Of a stretch of 52,146 nt of DNA, positions 17,371-25,270 are shown in pieces; the stretch's first letter is position 1; every line of letters begins with the position of its first letter. The notes beneath the pieces are model-generated. The model had not been told where the DNA came from. It ran no database searches and was given only the letters and a program-made list of their open reading frames with translations. Source of the stretch: DATGFK01 sp040007395. Its GTDB lineage: Bacteria; Chloroflexota; Anaerolineae; Aggregatilineales; UBA2796. The stretch spans positions 1 to 52,146 of the forward strand of contig JBDTVG010000115.1 of the NCBI GenBank assembly GCA_040007395.1, in the 5' to 3' direction. Made by a program: the position numbers and the translations under genes.

Positions 17371-18639
17371 TTATCTAATTTTATCCAACAGTGAATCGAT
17401 AATGCTGCGTGAACTGTCGTTAGCGCCGCTTTCCAGCCCCATCTCGATTACAAAGCATAACCCTAATAGGCCGACTTCGGGCGGGAAGCGTTGGCGATCC
17501 GCTAGATTCATCGTCAGCAGCGGACAGCACATCAACGCTGCTTTCAACGTTTCTCTGATATACGAGCGTGGATCAGCGGTGTCTGGTGGCGGATCGCGGC
17601 GGGCGAGTTCTACCGCCAATGGCAGTAAAACACGCTGTACTTTGCTTTCAAGGAACATTTCGCGGCACGCGGACAGTCGATAGTTATGCATAACACGAAT
17701 ATAAGTACCGTCGTCGTGAAACTCGATCTGCAACGACTCAGCGACTTCATGCGGGTGGTACATCCAAGTGGCGAACACGTTGTGGAACAGCGGCTTGGTG
17801 AGATCCAACAGCGGATTGTGACGACCCCCAAAGGCGGGATCGAAGTAGACCAAGCCTTCCGGCCTTGCAAAGACATTGCCATTATGTGCGTCGCCATGCC
17901 CGATGACCGACCAATAAGCGCGATCCGGGCGGATCGTGTCAACGTTGGCGCGATGGATCGCATCGCGCAGCGACCCGTGAAAATCTACGCCAATGATCGC
18001 CCACTGGCGATCCAGTAGATCGTCCCACGTTAGGCTTATTCCCTGTGGTAATTCAAACGCTTTGCCGCCGTAGAATTCCTGATAGCGTGCGCCTAGCCGA
18101 TGGTGAAACAACTGATGGATCGGCGCTTTGGCTGCGTCTTCGGCAGATTGCCATGCCAGAGTACTCAAATAGATCCTTAGCAGATCATCATCGGCGCGAT
18201 TCTGGGCAGCGGTCAGCGCAACAAGATCATCACGTTCGCCGCGTTCAATAGCGTGGGCGACATCAAACACTGACGGCGAGTCGATCAGATCGTAGATCAA
18301 GAACTGCTTGCCGTACTCTGTCGAAGCGTACAGCGGCTTGATGATCGGATAGCCCGCCTCGGCTAACAGCGTTGAATTGTAATACTCCCCGACGATGCTA
18401 TCCGGCTCAACATGCGTTTTGAAGAACAATTTACGCCCATTTGCCAGAGTCAGAAAGCCGTTGAACGAGTTGAGCGAAACGGCTAACGGGCGCAGTTCGA
18501 TAGCAACGCTGTCCAGATCCGGGAACGTCTCGCGTACAAAACCAAGCAGGAGCGCTTCGGCTCCGGCTCGGTCTGTAAATTGCAAGCTCTGGATCGTGCG
18601 GAGTCGTTCGTCACCCACCAAACCCACCCATGATCTCAT
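17371..18639 (-). CDS. APH/choline-kinase-like phosphotransferase
   Basis: The product of about 422 residues has the aminoglycoside-phosphotransferase kinase fold. The catalytic loop is IGHGDAHNGNVF and the metal-binding Asp lies in LVYFDPAFGGRHN. The N-terminal nucleotide lobe includes KLFFKTH. Such enzymes phosphorylate small hydroxylated molecules such as sugars, amino alcohols or antibiotics. The start is uncertain: ATG 18639 overlaps the end of the dehydrogenase gene by 29 bases, and GTG codons a few positions later are alternatives. The overlap and the uxaC gene downstream make a sugar or sugar-acid kinase role plausible, but the substrate is not shown. Confidence 0.85.
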   Translation of the reverse strand: MRSWVGLVGDERLRTIQSLQFTDRAGAEALLLGFVRETFPDLDSVAIELRPLAVSLNSFNGFLTLANGRKLFFKTHVEPDSIVGEYYNSTLLAEAGYPIIKPLYASTEYGKQFLIYDLIDSPSVFDVAHAIERGERDDLVALTAAQNRADDDLLRIYLSTLAWQSAEDAAKAPIHQLFHHRLGARYQEFYGGKAFELPQGISLTWDDLLDRQWAIIGVDFHGSLRDAIHRANVDTIRPDRAYWSVIGHGDAHNGNVFARPEGLVYFDPAFGGRHNPLLDLTKPLFHNVFATWMYHPHEVAESLQIEFHDDGTYIRVMHNYRLSACREMFLESKVQRVLLPLAVELARRDPPPDTADPRSYIRETLKAALMCCPLLTMNLADRQRFPPEVGLLGLCFVIEMGLESGANDSSRSIIDSLLDKIR

Positions 18640-19930
18640 CCCGCTTGCGAATCGACATGGCGTGCGCCGGGAAGCCTTCGTAGTCTGCCAGCGTCGTCGT
18701 GATGCCGCGCAGTGCCGCATAGCCTTCTCGGTTCAGGTAGCCGATCCCGCTGCGTTTCAGGAAGTCCCACACGCTGACCGACGAAAACGAACGGGCAAAG
18801 CCGCCCGTTGGCAAGATCGCGTTCAAGCCCAAACAGTAATTGCTCGTCGGGATAGGCGTGTAGGGGCCAAGCAAAATTTCGCCCGCGTTGCGAATCCGGT
18901 TCAAGGTGCTGAACGGATCATCGGTCAGGATTTCGAGGTGTTCCGGCGCATACTCGTTGACAAAGGCAATTGAGTCGGCAAGGCTTTCGGTGAGCAGAAT
19001 GCCGCCGTAGGTGCTGAATACATTTTCAACGAACTTGCGCCGCCAGTCGGGTAGTTCGGGGATGTACTCACCGAGCATCTTTTCGGCCTCAGCGGCGACT
19101 TCGCGGCTGTGCGTGACCAGCAGCGCTGCCGACTCTGGCCCGTGTTCGGCTTCCACCAACAGATCGAGTGCCGCCAAGCGGGGATCGGCGTGTTCGTCGC
19201 ACAAGATAATCGATTCACTGGGGCCAGCGGGCAAGCCAACATCGACCACACCGTACAACAGCCGCTTTGCCGCCGAGACATAGCTGCTGCCGGGGCCGAC
19301 AATCTTACTGACACGCGGCAGCGTTTGTGTCCCGTAAGCCAAACCCGCAACGGCTTGCATCCCGCCCACCGCGTAAACTTCATCAATACCCACCACCGAC
19401 GCGGCAACCAGTGAGGCAGCATCGGCTTTGCCATGTTCGTTGGGGGGTGTCACCACGACAATTCGCTCCACCCCAGCGACTCGTGCCGGAGTCGCCAACA
19501 TGAGCATGACCGACGGAAACGACCCTTTGCCACGTGGCACATACAGCCCTGCGCTAACAACAGGCGTGATCTTCTCGCCAGCCATAATGCCCGGTTTCAC
19601 TTCCATGAACCACATCGGTTCTGGCATCTGCTCCTCGTGGAAGCGCCGGATATTGTCGTGAGCGGCCTCAATCGCTGCGACGACCTCCGCGCCTACTTCG
19701 TCACGGGCGCGGGCGAAGTCGTCGGGCGTGGCCTTCAACTGGTCAACGCTGTAGTTCGGTGCGTCGAACTGGCGCGTGTACTCCACCAGCGCCGAGTCAC
19801 CGTGCTGGCGTACCTGTTCGATCACCGATTGTGCCAGCGAAAAAAGCGAAGCAATGTCTTGTTCGGCGCGGCGCAGCAGGGTGGCTTTGTCCTGCGCCGA
19901 TAAATTAGCCAGTGTGCGAACCTGAATCAT
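18611..19930 (-). CDS. Histidinol dehydrogenase (HisD) family NAD-dependent dehydrogenase, divergent
   Basis: The 439-residue product aligns along its whole length with HisD. The NAD-binding PARVAGVERIVVVTPP, the VGPGSSYVSAAKR segment and the catalytic Glu-His in EYAPEHLEIL are kept. However, the substrate and zinc site differs from bacterial HisD. The region normally GDYASGTNHVLPT reads SNYCLGLNAILPT, so the zinc-ligand Asp is Asn and the histidinol-contacting His is Ala. The normal QAEHG reads EAEHG. HisD relatives of this kind include HpsN-type polyol/sulfonate dehydrogenases. With uxaC and a kinase downstream and no his genes nearby, oxidation of another alcohol substrate is more likely than histidine synthesis. 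Confidence 0.88.
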   Translation of the reverse strand: MIQVRTLANLSAQDKATLLRRAEQDIASLFSLAQSVIEQVRQHGDSALVEYTRQFDAPNYSVDQLKATPDDFARARDEVGAEVVAAIEAAHDNIRRFHEEQMPEPMWFMEVKPGIMAGEKITPVVSAGLYVPRGKGSFPSVMLMLATPARVAGVERIVVVTPPNEHGKADAASLVAASVVGIDEVYAVGGMQAVAGLAYGTQTLPRVSKIVGPGSSYVSAAKRLLYGVVDVGLPAGPSESIILCDEHADPRLAALDLLVEAEHGPESAALLVTHSREVAAEAEKMLGEYIPELPDWRRKFVENVFSTYGGILLTESLADSIAFVNEYAPEHLEILTDDPFSTLNRIRNAGEILLGPYTPIPTSNYCLGLNAILPTGGFARSFSSVSVWDFLKRSGIGYLNREGYAALRGITTTLADYEGFPAHAMSIRKRDEIMGGFGG

Positions 19931-20070
19931 GGAAGCTCCTTACGTAGAGTGCGAAGCAATGAAAAGACAGCGAAGTGAAAATACTATCACTTTCTGGCGA
20001 ATGCGAACACTGCTTTAGTCAGCCAAAGCGGCGGACAATGCCTGCGGTGTCTCTACAAAATACCGTTTGG

Positions 20071-20100
20071 ATGTAGGGGCAGGGCTTGCCCTGTCCGCCA
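20071..20100. repeat. Short palindromic repeat unit (GGGCAGGGCTTGCCCTGTCC type)
   Basis: CAGGGCTTGCCCTG at 20080-20093 is a perfect palindrome inside GTAGGGGCAGGGCTTGCCC and then TGTCCGCC. Elements of this wording recur many times in Chloroflexi and cyanobacterial genomes. It is the only structure I see in the 321-base gap between hisD-like (19930) and the gene at 20252. Confidence 0.5.
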
Positions 20101-20251
20101 CCACTAGTTTTCATGCTGGTGTTACATGGATCTCGATAATTAACGATGTCGTGCATCTGACCTATTTACCGTGCAGGCCTGTTGACTCTGTGTAGTTTAT
20201 CTCCCATACTTGTTTATATGGATTTGGACGGAAAACTTCAGGAGTAACATC

Positions 20252-20662
20252 ATGTCAAAAATCACTTATGCGTGGATCAATCCTGAGAAAACAATCCTTT
20301 TATGTACTTATCCTGAACCGGGCTGGTCTTGGGCAGATCTATCGGTGGCCTTCAAGCAACAGCAGAACCTGATTGAAGGGGTGGGGCATCCAGTTTATGT
20401 AGTGGTCGATGTCCACAAAAGCAACTGGATGCCCTCTGGCGGCTCCCTATTGAGCATGATGCGAAATTTCAAGTTTACACGCCATCCCAATCAAAAAGAC
20501 ACGATCATTGCCAGTGCACGTGGTTTTCTCGTCAATGTCGTCAGCTCACTGATGCGCCTGCGCAATGAATCGTTGCGCGATTTTCACCTCGTTTCGACCC
20601 TTGATGAAGCCTATGCTCTGATTGATCGGCTGGAAGACTTTCGCACAAGGCGGGTCGGTTAG
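20252..20662 (+). CDS. Conserved hypothetical protein (STAS/SpoIIAA-like size)
   Basis: The 136-residue soluble product starts at ATG 20252 with AGGAG nine bases upstream; an upstream in-frame start at 20210 has none. The alternating pattern ITYAWINPEKTILLC, PVYVVVDVHKSNW and DTIIASARGFLVNVVSSLM fits a small alpha/beta fold similar to STAS or SpoIIAA-like domains, but I see no decisive motif. The gene stands alone and is convergent with the next one. Confidence 0.7.
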   Translation: MSKITYAWINPEKTILLCTYPEPGWSWADLSVAFKQQQNLIEGVGHPVYVVVDVHKSNWMPSGGSLLSMMRNFKFTRHPNQKDTIIASARGFLVNVVSSLMRLRNESLRDFHLVSTLDEAYALIDRLEDFRTRRVG

Positions 20663-20698
20663 ACGTATTGTTTTGCTCATTTTGCTTGTTTTGATCGA

Positions 20699-21199
20699 TT
20701 AGTTCCACAGAAAACTATCAACCCCGCGATGCACTGCATTGAGCGTTTGTAAGTATTTACGTTCCGCGCTCACCATTGAGCGTGTCATCTGGTACATAAA
20801 AAACAGCGACACAATGACCAACGGCATCCAAAACGCCCACCCGATCACTTGGAACAATATCCCAATATAGATCGGGTTTTCAAGCCAGCGGTACATCATA
20901 TTGGTCTGGACATTCTGCGGCGCATCCGCTGAGATTTTGAACGATTGCGCCCTGACCAGTTGCAACTCTGAAACGATCTCCAGTGCGAGTCCTGCCGCTT
21001 GCACAATGACCGCGATCCAGCCTAGCCAGTCTGGTAAGGCCAAGACAATGAAAAACGGCAGCAGCAGCAAAATCAGCGAGAGTGAAACGATCATCGGGAC
21101 TTTCAGCCGGTCACGTTCTTCCGCTGAAGACCGCATCACCACGACGGCTTCATTAATGATAAACAGGATAAACAGGATACGACTAATCGTGATAGGCAT
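20699..21199 (-). CDS. ICMT/PEMT-like membrane methyltransferase family protein
   Basis: The 166-residue product has about four or five hydrophobic helices. The C-terminal segment YRWLENPIYIGILFQVIGWAF matches the layout of isoprenylcysteine carboxyl methyltransferase-like enzymes (usual R-x-P-x-Y-x-G), followed by AERKYLQTL in place of the usual E-E-x-x-L. The Arg of the first motif is Glu here, so activity is not assured. The ATG at 21199 with AAAAGGGGA upstream is preferred over a longer frame to 21325. Its substrate is unknown. Confidence 0.72.
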   Translation of the reverse strand: MPITISRILFILFIINEAVVVMRSSAEERDRLKVPMIVSLSLILLLLPFFIVLALPDWLGWIAVIVQAAGLALEIVSELQLVRAQSFKISADAPQNVQTNMMYRWLENPIYIGILFQVIGWAFWMPLVIVSLFFMYQMTRSMVSAERKYLQTLNAVHRGVDSFLWN

Positions 21200-21398
21200 G
21201 GCGCGTCCCCTTTTAAGGCAAATTAAGGGGTGATTGTACTCTAGTGCGTGCCGGTTTAACCACAAAATTAAATGCCATTTCGCACAAATGACGATAGCCG
21301 CGAACCAAGATAGCACTGTAATCATTCCAGCATGTCTTCTTAACAGATAACCAGTAAAATAGAGGGTATCGAGAAGGCAGGGTTGTTGGGAGTCGCGA

Positions 21399-22856
21399 TT
21401 GTCAACTGAGTTGTCAGCTCAATCAAATCAAAGAGAGCGCGAACGTTACCAGCAGGTACGACGTGTGCTGGGGCATGTGCTGTGGTTGAACCTGCTGGTC
21501 GCGCTTGCCAAAGTGATTGTCGGGGCGACGACTGGCGCATTGTCGATGGTCGCTGACGGCTTTCACTCGGCACTGGATGCTTCCTCAAACATTATCGGGA
21601 TTGTAGGGACAGCACTCGCCCAACGCCCCGCCGATGACTCGCACCCCTACGGACACCGCCGCTTTGAGACGATGGCAACCCTGACGATTGGGATTGGGCT
21701 GCTGCTTGTAGCGTGGGAAATTCTCAAGGAGGCGATAGGGCGGCTCTCCGGCGGAGCGGCGGTAGAAGTGACCCCGATCAGCTTTGCCGTGATGTTTGGC
21801 ACCATTGTGATCAATGTGATAGTCGTCATCTATGAATCGACGAACGGCAAACGTCTGCACTCTGAATTGCTGCTGGCGGACGCATCGCAAACCCGCGTCG
21901 ATGTGTTTGTCTCCCTATCTGTGATCGTGAGCCTTATCGCCAGTGCCCTCGGTTTCGTGTGGGTGGATACGGTGATGGCACTGCTCATCGTGGTACTTAT
22001 TGGACGGGCGGCGCTTGGCATTCTGTGGCAGACCACGCAAATTCTGGTCGATGCGGCGGCTGTCGATCCCGCCGCGATTAGTATGGTCGCCAAAGCCGTG
22101 CCGGGTGTCGATAGCGTTTTGCGGGTGCGGAGCCGGGGGCCGTCCGATACGATCATGACCGATATTGATGTGCAGATTCAGCCTGCCATGACTGCCGACC
22201 ATGCCTCGGCTATCGCCACTGAGATCGAAGATCGAGTCAAGGCGGCGTTCAGCGGTGTATCGGAAGTACAGGTTCATTTTGCGCCACACCGCGACAGCCC
22301 GAAGGATTTTATTCTGGAGACTCGCGCCGCCGCTGATGCGCTTGGTCTGTCCGTCCACGAGATCACCCAGATTGTCACAGGCGATGGCTTGGTGCTTGAA
22401 ATGCATGTCGAGGTGCCGCCAACGCTAACGCTGGCAGCGGCGCATAAACTGGTTTCGGAACTGGAAAAGCGTGTCCAAAAAGCCTTGCCCGAAATCAACG
22501 GAGTCTTGACGCATATCGAACCCGCCAACAGTCAACCCGGTGCGGTGATGCACACCACTAAAGCCACGCTACAGCGCGATCAGGCGCTTTCCATTGCCCA
22601 AGGTTTGTATCCTGACGCACATTGGCACGATGCGACTATTCGGCTGGCGATGGGCGGCTATGCCCTGACAATCCACTGTTGGCTGCCGGGTGGACTCAGC
22701 GTTCAGGAAGCCCACGAGATCGCGGAGCAAGTCGAAACCCAAATCCGGGCGGCGCTGCCACAGATACAGCGCGTCACGATTCATACGGAGCCGCCCGAAG
22801 ATCCCGAACCGGATAGCGAAGCCCCGGTTAACGATGATATTGTGCTGAGTGAATAG
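21399..22856 (+). CDS. Cation diffusion facilitator transporter with three C-terminal cytosolic domains
   Basis: The 485-residue product is a CDF proton/metal antiporter of the cytoplasmic membrane with six helices in about residues 28-215. Metal-site motifs are ADGFHSALDASSN in helix 2 and ADASQTRVDVF in helix 5 (His replaced by Gln), with HPYGHRRFET between. After the usual cytosolic dimer domain (about 217-300) two further copies of similar fold follow (about 305-385 and 390-475, each with an AH-x-h-x-x-x-x-E-x-x-h pattern). The start is TTG 21399 with GGAG upstream. The metal (Zn, Fe or Mn) cannot be told from sequence alone. Confidence 0.9.
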   Translation: MSTELSAQSNQRERERYQQVRRVLGHVLWLNLLVALAKVIVGATTGALSMVADGFHSALDASSNIIGIVGTALAQRPADDSHPYGHRRFETMATLTIGIGLLLVAWEILKEAIGRLSGGAAVEVTPISFAVMFGTIVINVIVVIYESTNGKRLHSELLLADASQTRVDVFVSLSVIVSLIASALGFVWVDTVMALLIVVLIGRAALGILWQTTQILVDAAAVDPAAISMVAKAVPGVDSVLRVRSRGPSDTIMTDIDVQIQPAMTADHASAIATEIEDRVKAAFSGVSEVQVHFAPHRDSPKDFILETRAAADALGLSVHEITQIVTGDGLVLEMHVEVPPTLTLAAAHKLVSELEKRVQKALPEINGVLTHIEPANSQPGAVMHTTKATLQRDQALSIAQGLYPDAHWHDATIRLAMGGYALTIHCWLPGGLSVQEAHEIAEQVETQIRAALPQIQRVTIHTEPPEDPEPDSEAPVNDDIVLSE

Positions 22857-23292
22857 CGGTGGCCTCCCCATTCACCTATTGTCGAAAATAGCGAAGGGAC
22901 ACTTCATGCGGGAGCTTATTGGGCGTGGAGAAAGCGTGTGGATTAGTGCTGAACCGCGAGCTTGGTTTGATATATCAATTGAACGAATGTTATCAAAGTC
23001 GCTAGCGGCAGAACCTTCTGCGGCGGTTTCACCACTTTACGCAAGACATAGAAATATCAAAATTTGGCTCATGTCAAGAACAAGTGCAAATGTGAAAGTT
23101 TATGCCGTCGTTGTGCAGAAAATTTCCCAATTTGCACTTCGGGTTAACAAGAGCCCTGATTTTTAGGTGCGCTTTGTTATCGTTTGGGAATTTATACGAG
23201 AAGGGCAACACAATGAGATAAATTGTGCCGCCCTCTTGTGTCTGGCAGCGAAAAGAAGCCATATTGCGAGAATTAACTCTATATCACAGCTT
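22857..23292. other. 436-bp region without a supported gene
   Basis: One plus-strand frame from ATG 22906 to 23166 has an AAGGGA stretch upstream, but its peptide shows no family pattern or regular secondary-structure logic, so I do not call it a gene. The base composition turns AT-rich from here into the ankyrin-like gene, unlike the CDF gene before, which may mark acquired DNA. No repeat or RNA is seen. Confidence 0.3.
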
Positions 23293-24030
23293 ATGACAAA
23301 CGATAGAACTCCAATCGAGAAATTCTGGGACGCAGTAATTGCCGTGGATTACAAAGTTGTTCGCAAGGCAATTGCAGAGGGATTCGACGTAAATGCCAAA
23401 ATACCTGGCAAAGTAGAACCTATTGTCTGGGCACAGTCAGCAGAAGACATGAAGATGCTCAAGATACTCTGGGCAGCGGGAGCACCCCCGGCAACTCCTT
23501 GGTTGGAGGCGGTTTTTGCAGACTTTGCCAACGGCGGTAACGGCTCAAAATTTAAACGCAAAAAGTCCCGACAAGTTGGTAAGTTCATATTGCATCGTTT
23601 TAACGGTGATGAGGAATTCGCTCTTGGCCCTGCTAATATCCATATCGGTCATGATGAGAACGGATCTTGGTTAGGGCTTGAAGCGTATACTAACGGAACA
23701 GTTATCAAAAGTTTGCCTGACACCGAGGAGTTATATGGTAGGCCGCACGCATTTATTTCGGCTGCGGTTTCGCAGACCAAAGACTTGGTAGGAGTGAAGC
23801 TATCAGTATCAACCTCTTATGATGACTCTCTTGAGGACTACATTTCCCGTTTTTACTACCTTAGGCATGAGTCTTTAGATGCAAATGAGGTCGAATTCTT
23901 GTCACGAAGGAAGGACAAGTATCTGGTACGCTGGACAGGTCAGACTCCTGATGTGAATTACTATGACGGCAGCAAACCTGACACCTATATTGAAATTGAA
24001 GGATGGTTCACTGTGAAATCTCCAAGCTGA
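23293..24030 (+). CDS. Ankyrin-like repeat protein of unknown function
   Basis: The 245-residue product begins with one or two ankyrin-type units (about residues 6-70: FWDAVIAVDYKVVRKAIAEG, DVNAKIPG, MKMLKILWAAGAPP). It then has a beta-rich C-terminal half (FILHRFNGDEEFALGPANI, YISRFYYLRHE) without a recognised domain. The ATG at 23293 is chosen because the ankyrin pattern starts right after it; a longer frame upstream has none. Its lower GC than the neighbours suggests horizontal acquisition. Immunity-type or protein-contact roles are possible but unsupported. Confidence 0.7.
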   Translation: MTNDRTPIEKFWDAVIAVDYKVVRKAIAEGFDVNAKIPGKVEPIVWAQSAEDMKMLKILWAAGAPPATPWLEAVFADFANGGNGSKFKRKKSRQVGKFILHRFNGDEEFALGPANIHIGHDENGSWLGLEAYTNGTVIKSLPDTEELYGRPHAFISAAVSQTKDLVGVKLSVSTSYDDSLEDYISRFYYLRHESLDANEVEFLSRRKDKYLVRWTGQTPDVNYYDGSKPDTYIEIEGWFTVKSPS

Positions 24031-24164
24031 ACTTGCTATAGCTTATGACGCTTGCACTTCATACTGGAGTACCAATGTTATTTATACTATTACGTCCACT
24101 AACCCAAGCTCATCTAACGAGTGCTATAAAATTGGCGAAGGTATTGTATATGCCTGTTAAATTT

Positions 24165-24211
24165 CCTCATCCCAACCCCTTTCCACTTCGTAGAGAGGGG
24201 CTGGGATGAGG
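24165..24211. terminator. Long hairpin between convergent genes
   Basis: CCTCATCCCAACCCCTTTC pairs with GAGAGGGGCTGGGATGAGG over an 8-9-nt loop. It lies between the ankyrin-like gene (plus) and korB (minus) and can stop both. Hairpins of this wording recur in Chloroflexi genomes, so it may also be a dispersed repeat. Confidence 0.7.
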
Positions 24212-24216
24212 CTAGC

Positions 24217-25266
24217 TTAACCCAACGAAGCCATAATCTTCGACAGTGCTTCGCGTGAGGGGCGCAGTTCGGCTTCGGTCAGGTGAGCCAGCGGTTTCGC
24301 GGGCGCGTGAACTTGCTCTGGCAGTGTCTCGCGTTCCTGATCGATATAGATCAGACCCGTAAGAAACTGCTTGTCTTTCTTCGCTTCTTCCAGCAATCTC
24401 ATGGCGGCATAACGATCCGTCGGATCGTGGTCAGGGCCGATCTTCTTGAGGACGATCACCGAGCCGTCGTGCATCGTTATCGAAGTTGTGGTGCCTTCGG
24501 GGTAATCCTCAATGGCAATTTCCTCACGCGGCGGAACATAGGTAATCTCTTGCAGCGCGATCTCGTGTTCTTGTCCGTAAGGGTAGCTCTTGGTCGATTC
24601 GGCGTGATTGTTGAAGGTCACGCACGGGCTAACAATATCCAGCACCGCTGTTCCACGATGGCTCAAGGCCGCCTTGAGCAACACTTGTACCTGCTTGGCA
24701 TCGCCGGAGAACGAACGCGCTACGAATGAGCAGTCAGCGATCAGCGCTTCCATGCACAGATCGATGGGCGGGAGTTCGTTCACACCAGCGTACTTGAGCT
24801 TCTGGCCTTCGTCGGCGGTAGCACTAAACTGGCCTTTAGTCAGCCCATACACACCATTATTTTCGATGATATAGACCATCGGCACATTGCGACGAACCAT
24901 GTGCTTGAACTGGCCTAAGCCGATGCTGCCTGTATCGCCGTCGCCGCTTACGCCAATCGCGATAAGCTGGTGGTTGGCGAGGGTCGCGCCAGTGGCAACC
25001 GATGGCATCCGACCATGTACGGTGTTGAAGCCGTGCGAACGATTCAGGAAATAGGCGGGTGTTTTGCTGGAGCAGCCGATACCACTCAGCTTGATCACCT
25101 GTGTTGCATCGATAGACAATTCATAGCAGGTCGAGATGATCTGAGAGGAGATCGAGTCGTGCCCGCAGCCTTTGCACAGCGTCGATTCGCGACCCTTGTA
25201 GTCAGTCTTTTCCAGACCAAGTAAGTTTACTTTTGGCGCACGCGGTTGTGCGGGTGCTGTTGTCAT
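24217..25266 (-). CDS. korB: 2-oxoacid:ferredoxin oxidoreductase, beta subunit
   Basis: The 349-residue product is the thiamine-diphosphate-binding subunit of a CoA-dependent 2-oxoacid:ferredoxin oxidoreductase, probably acting on 2-oxoglutarate or related acids. The cluster-ligating cysteines lie in STLCKGCGHDSISS, and Cys also in GIGCSSKTPAYF. The TPP motif is GDGDTGSIGLGQFKHM with VYIIENNGVYGLTKGQF. The length matches KorB of two-subunit enzymes. AGGAG lies upstream of the ATG. It starts 4 bases after korA and the two act as a complex; there is no separate ferredoxin-type delta subunit. Confidence 0.93.
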   Translation of the reverse strand: MTTAPAQPRAPKVNLLGLEKTDYKGRESTLCKGCGHDSISSQIISTCYELSIDATQVIKLSGIGCSSKTPAYFLNRSHGFNTVHGRMPSVATGATLANHQLIAIGVSGDGDTGSIGLGQFKHMVRRNVPMVYIIENNGVYGLTKGQFSATADEGQKLKYAGVNELPPIDLCMEALIADCSFVARSFSGDAKQVQVLLKAALSHRGTAVLDIVSPCVTFNNHAESTKSYPYGQEHEIALQEITYVPPREEIAIEDYPEGTTTSITMHDGSVIVLKKIGPDHDPTDRYAAMRLLEEAKKDKQFLTGLIYIDQERETLPEQVHAPAKPLAHLTEAELRPSREALSKIMASLG

Positions 25267-25270
25267 GAGG

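Noticed and set aside
17371..18720. Phosphotransferase start at 18720
   Set aside because: The first 27 residues overlap the dehydrogenase gene in another frame and are low in family similarity; a start near 18639 or slightly later is more plausible.
22906..23166. Open frame of about 86 codons with AAGGGA upstream
   Set aside because: The peptide shows no family pattern, hydrophobic organisation or conserved motif. It sits in AT-rich spacer and was left out as a gene.
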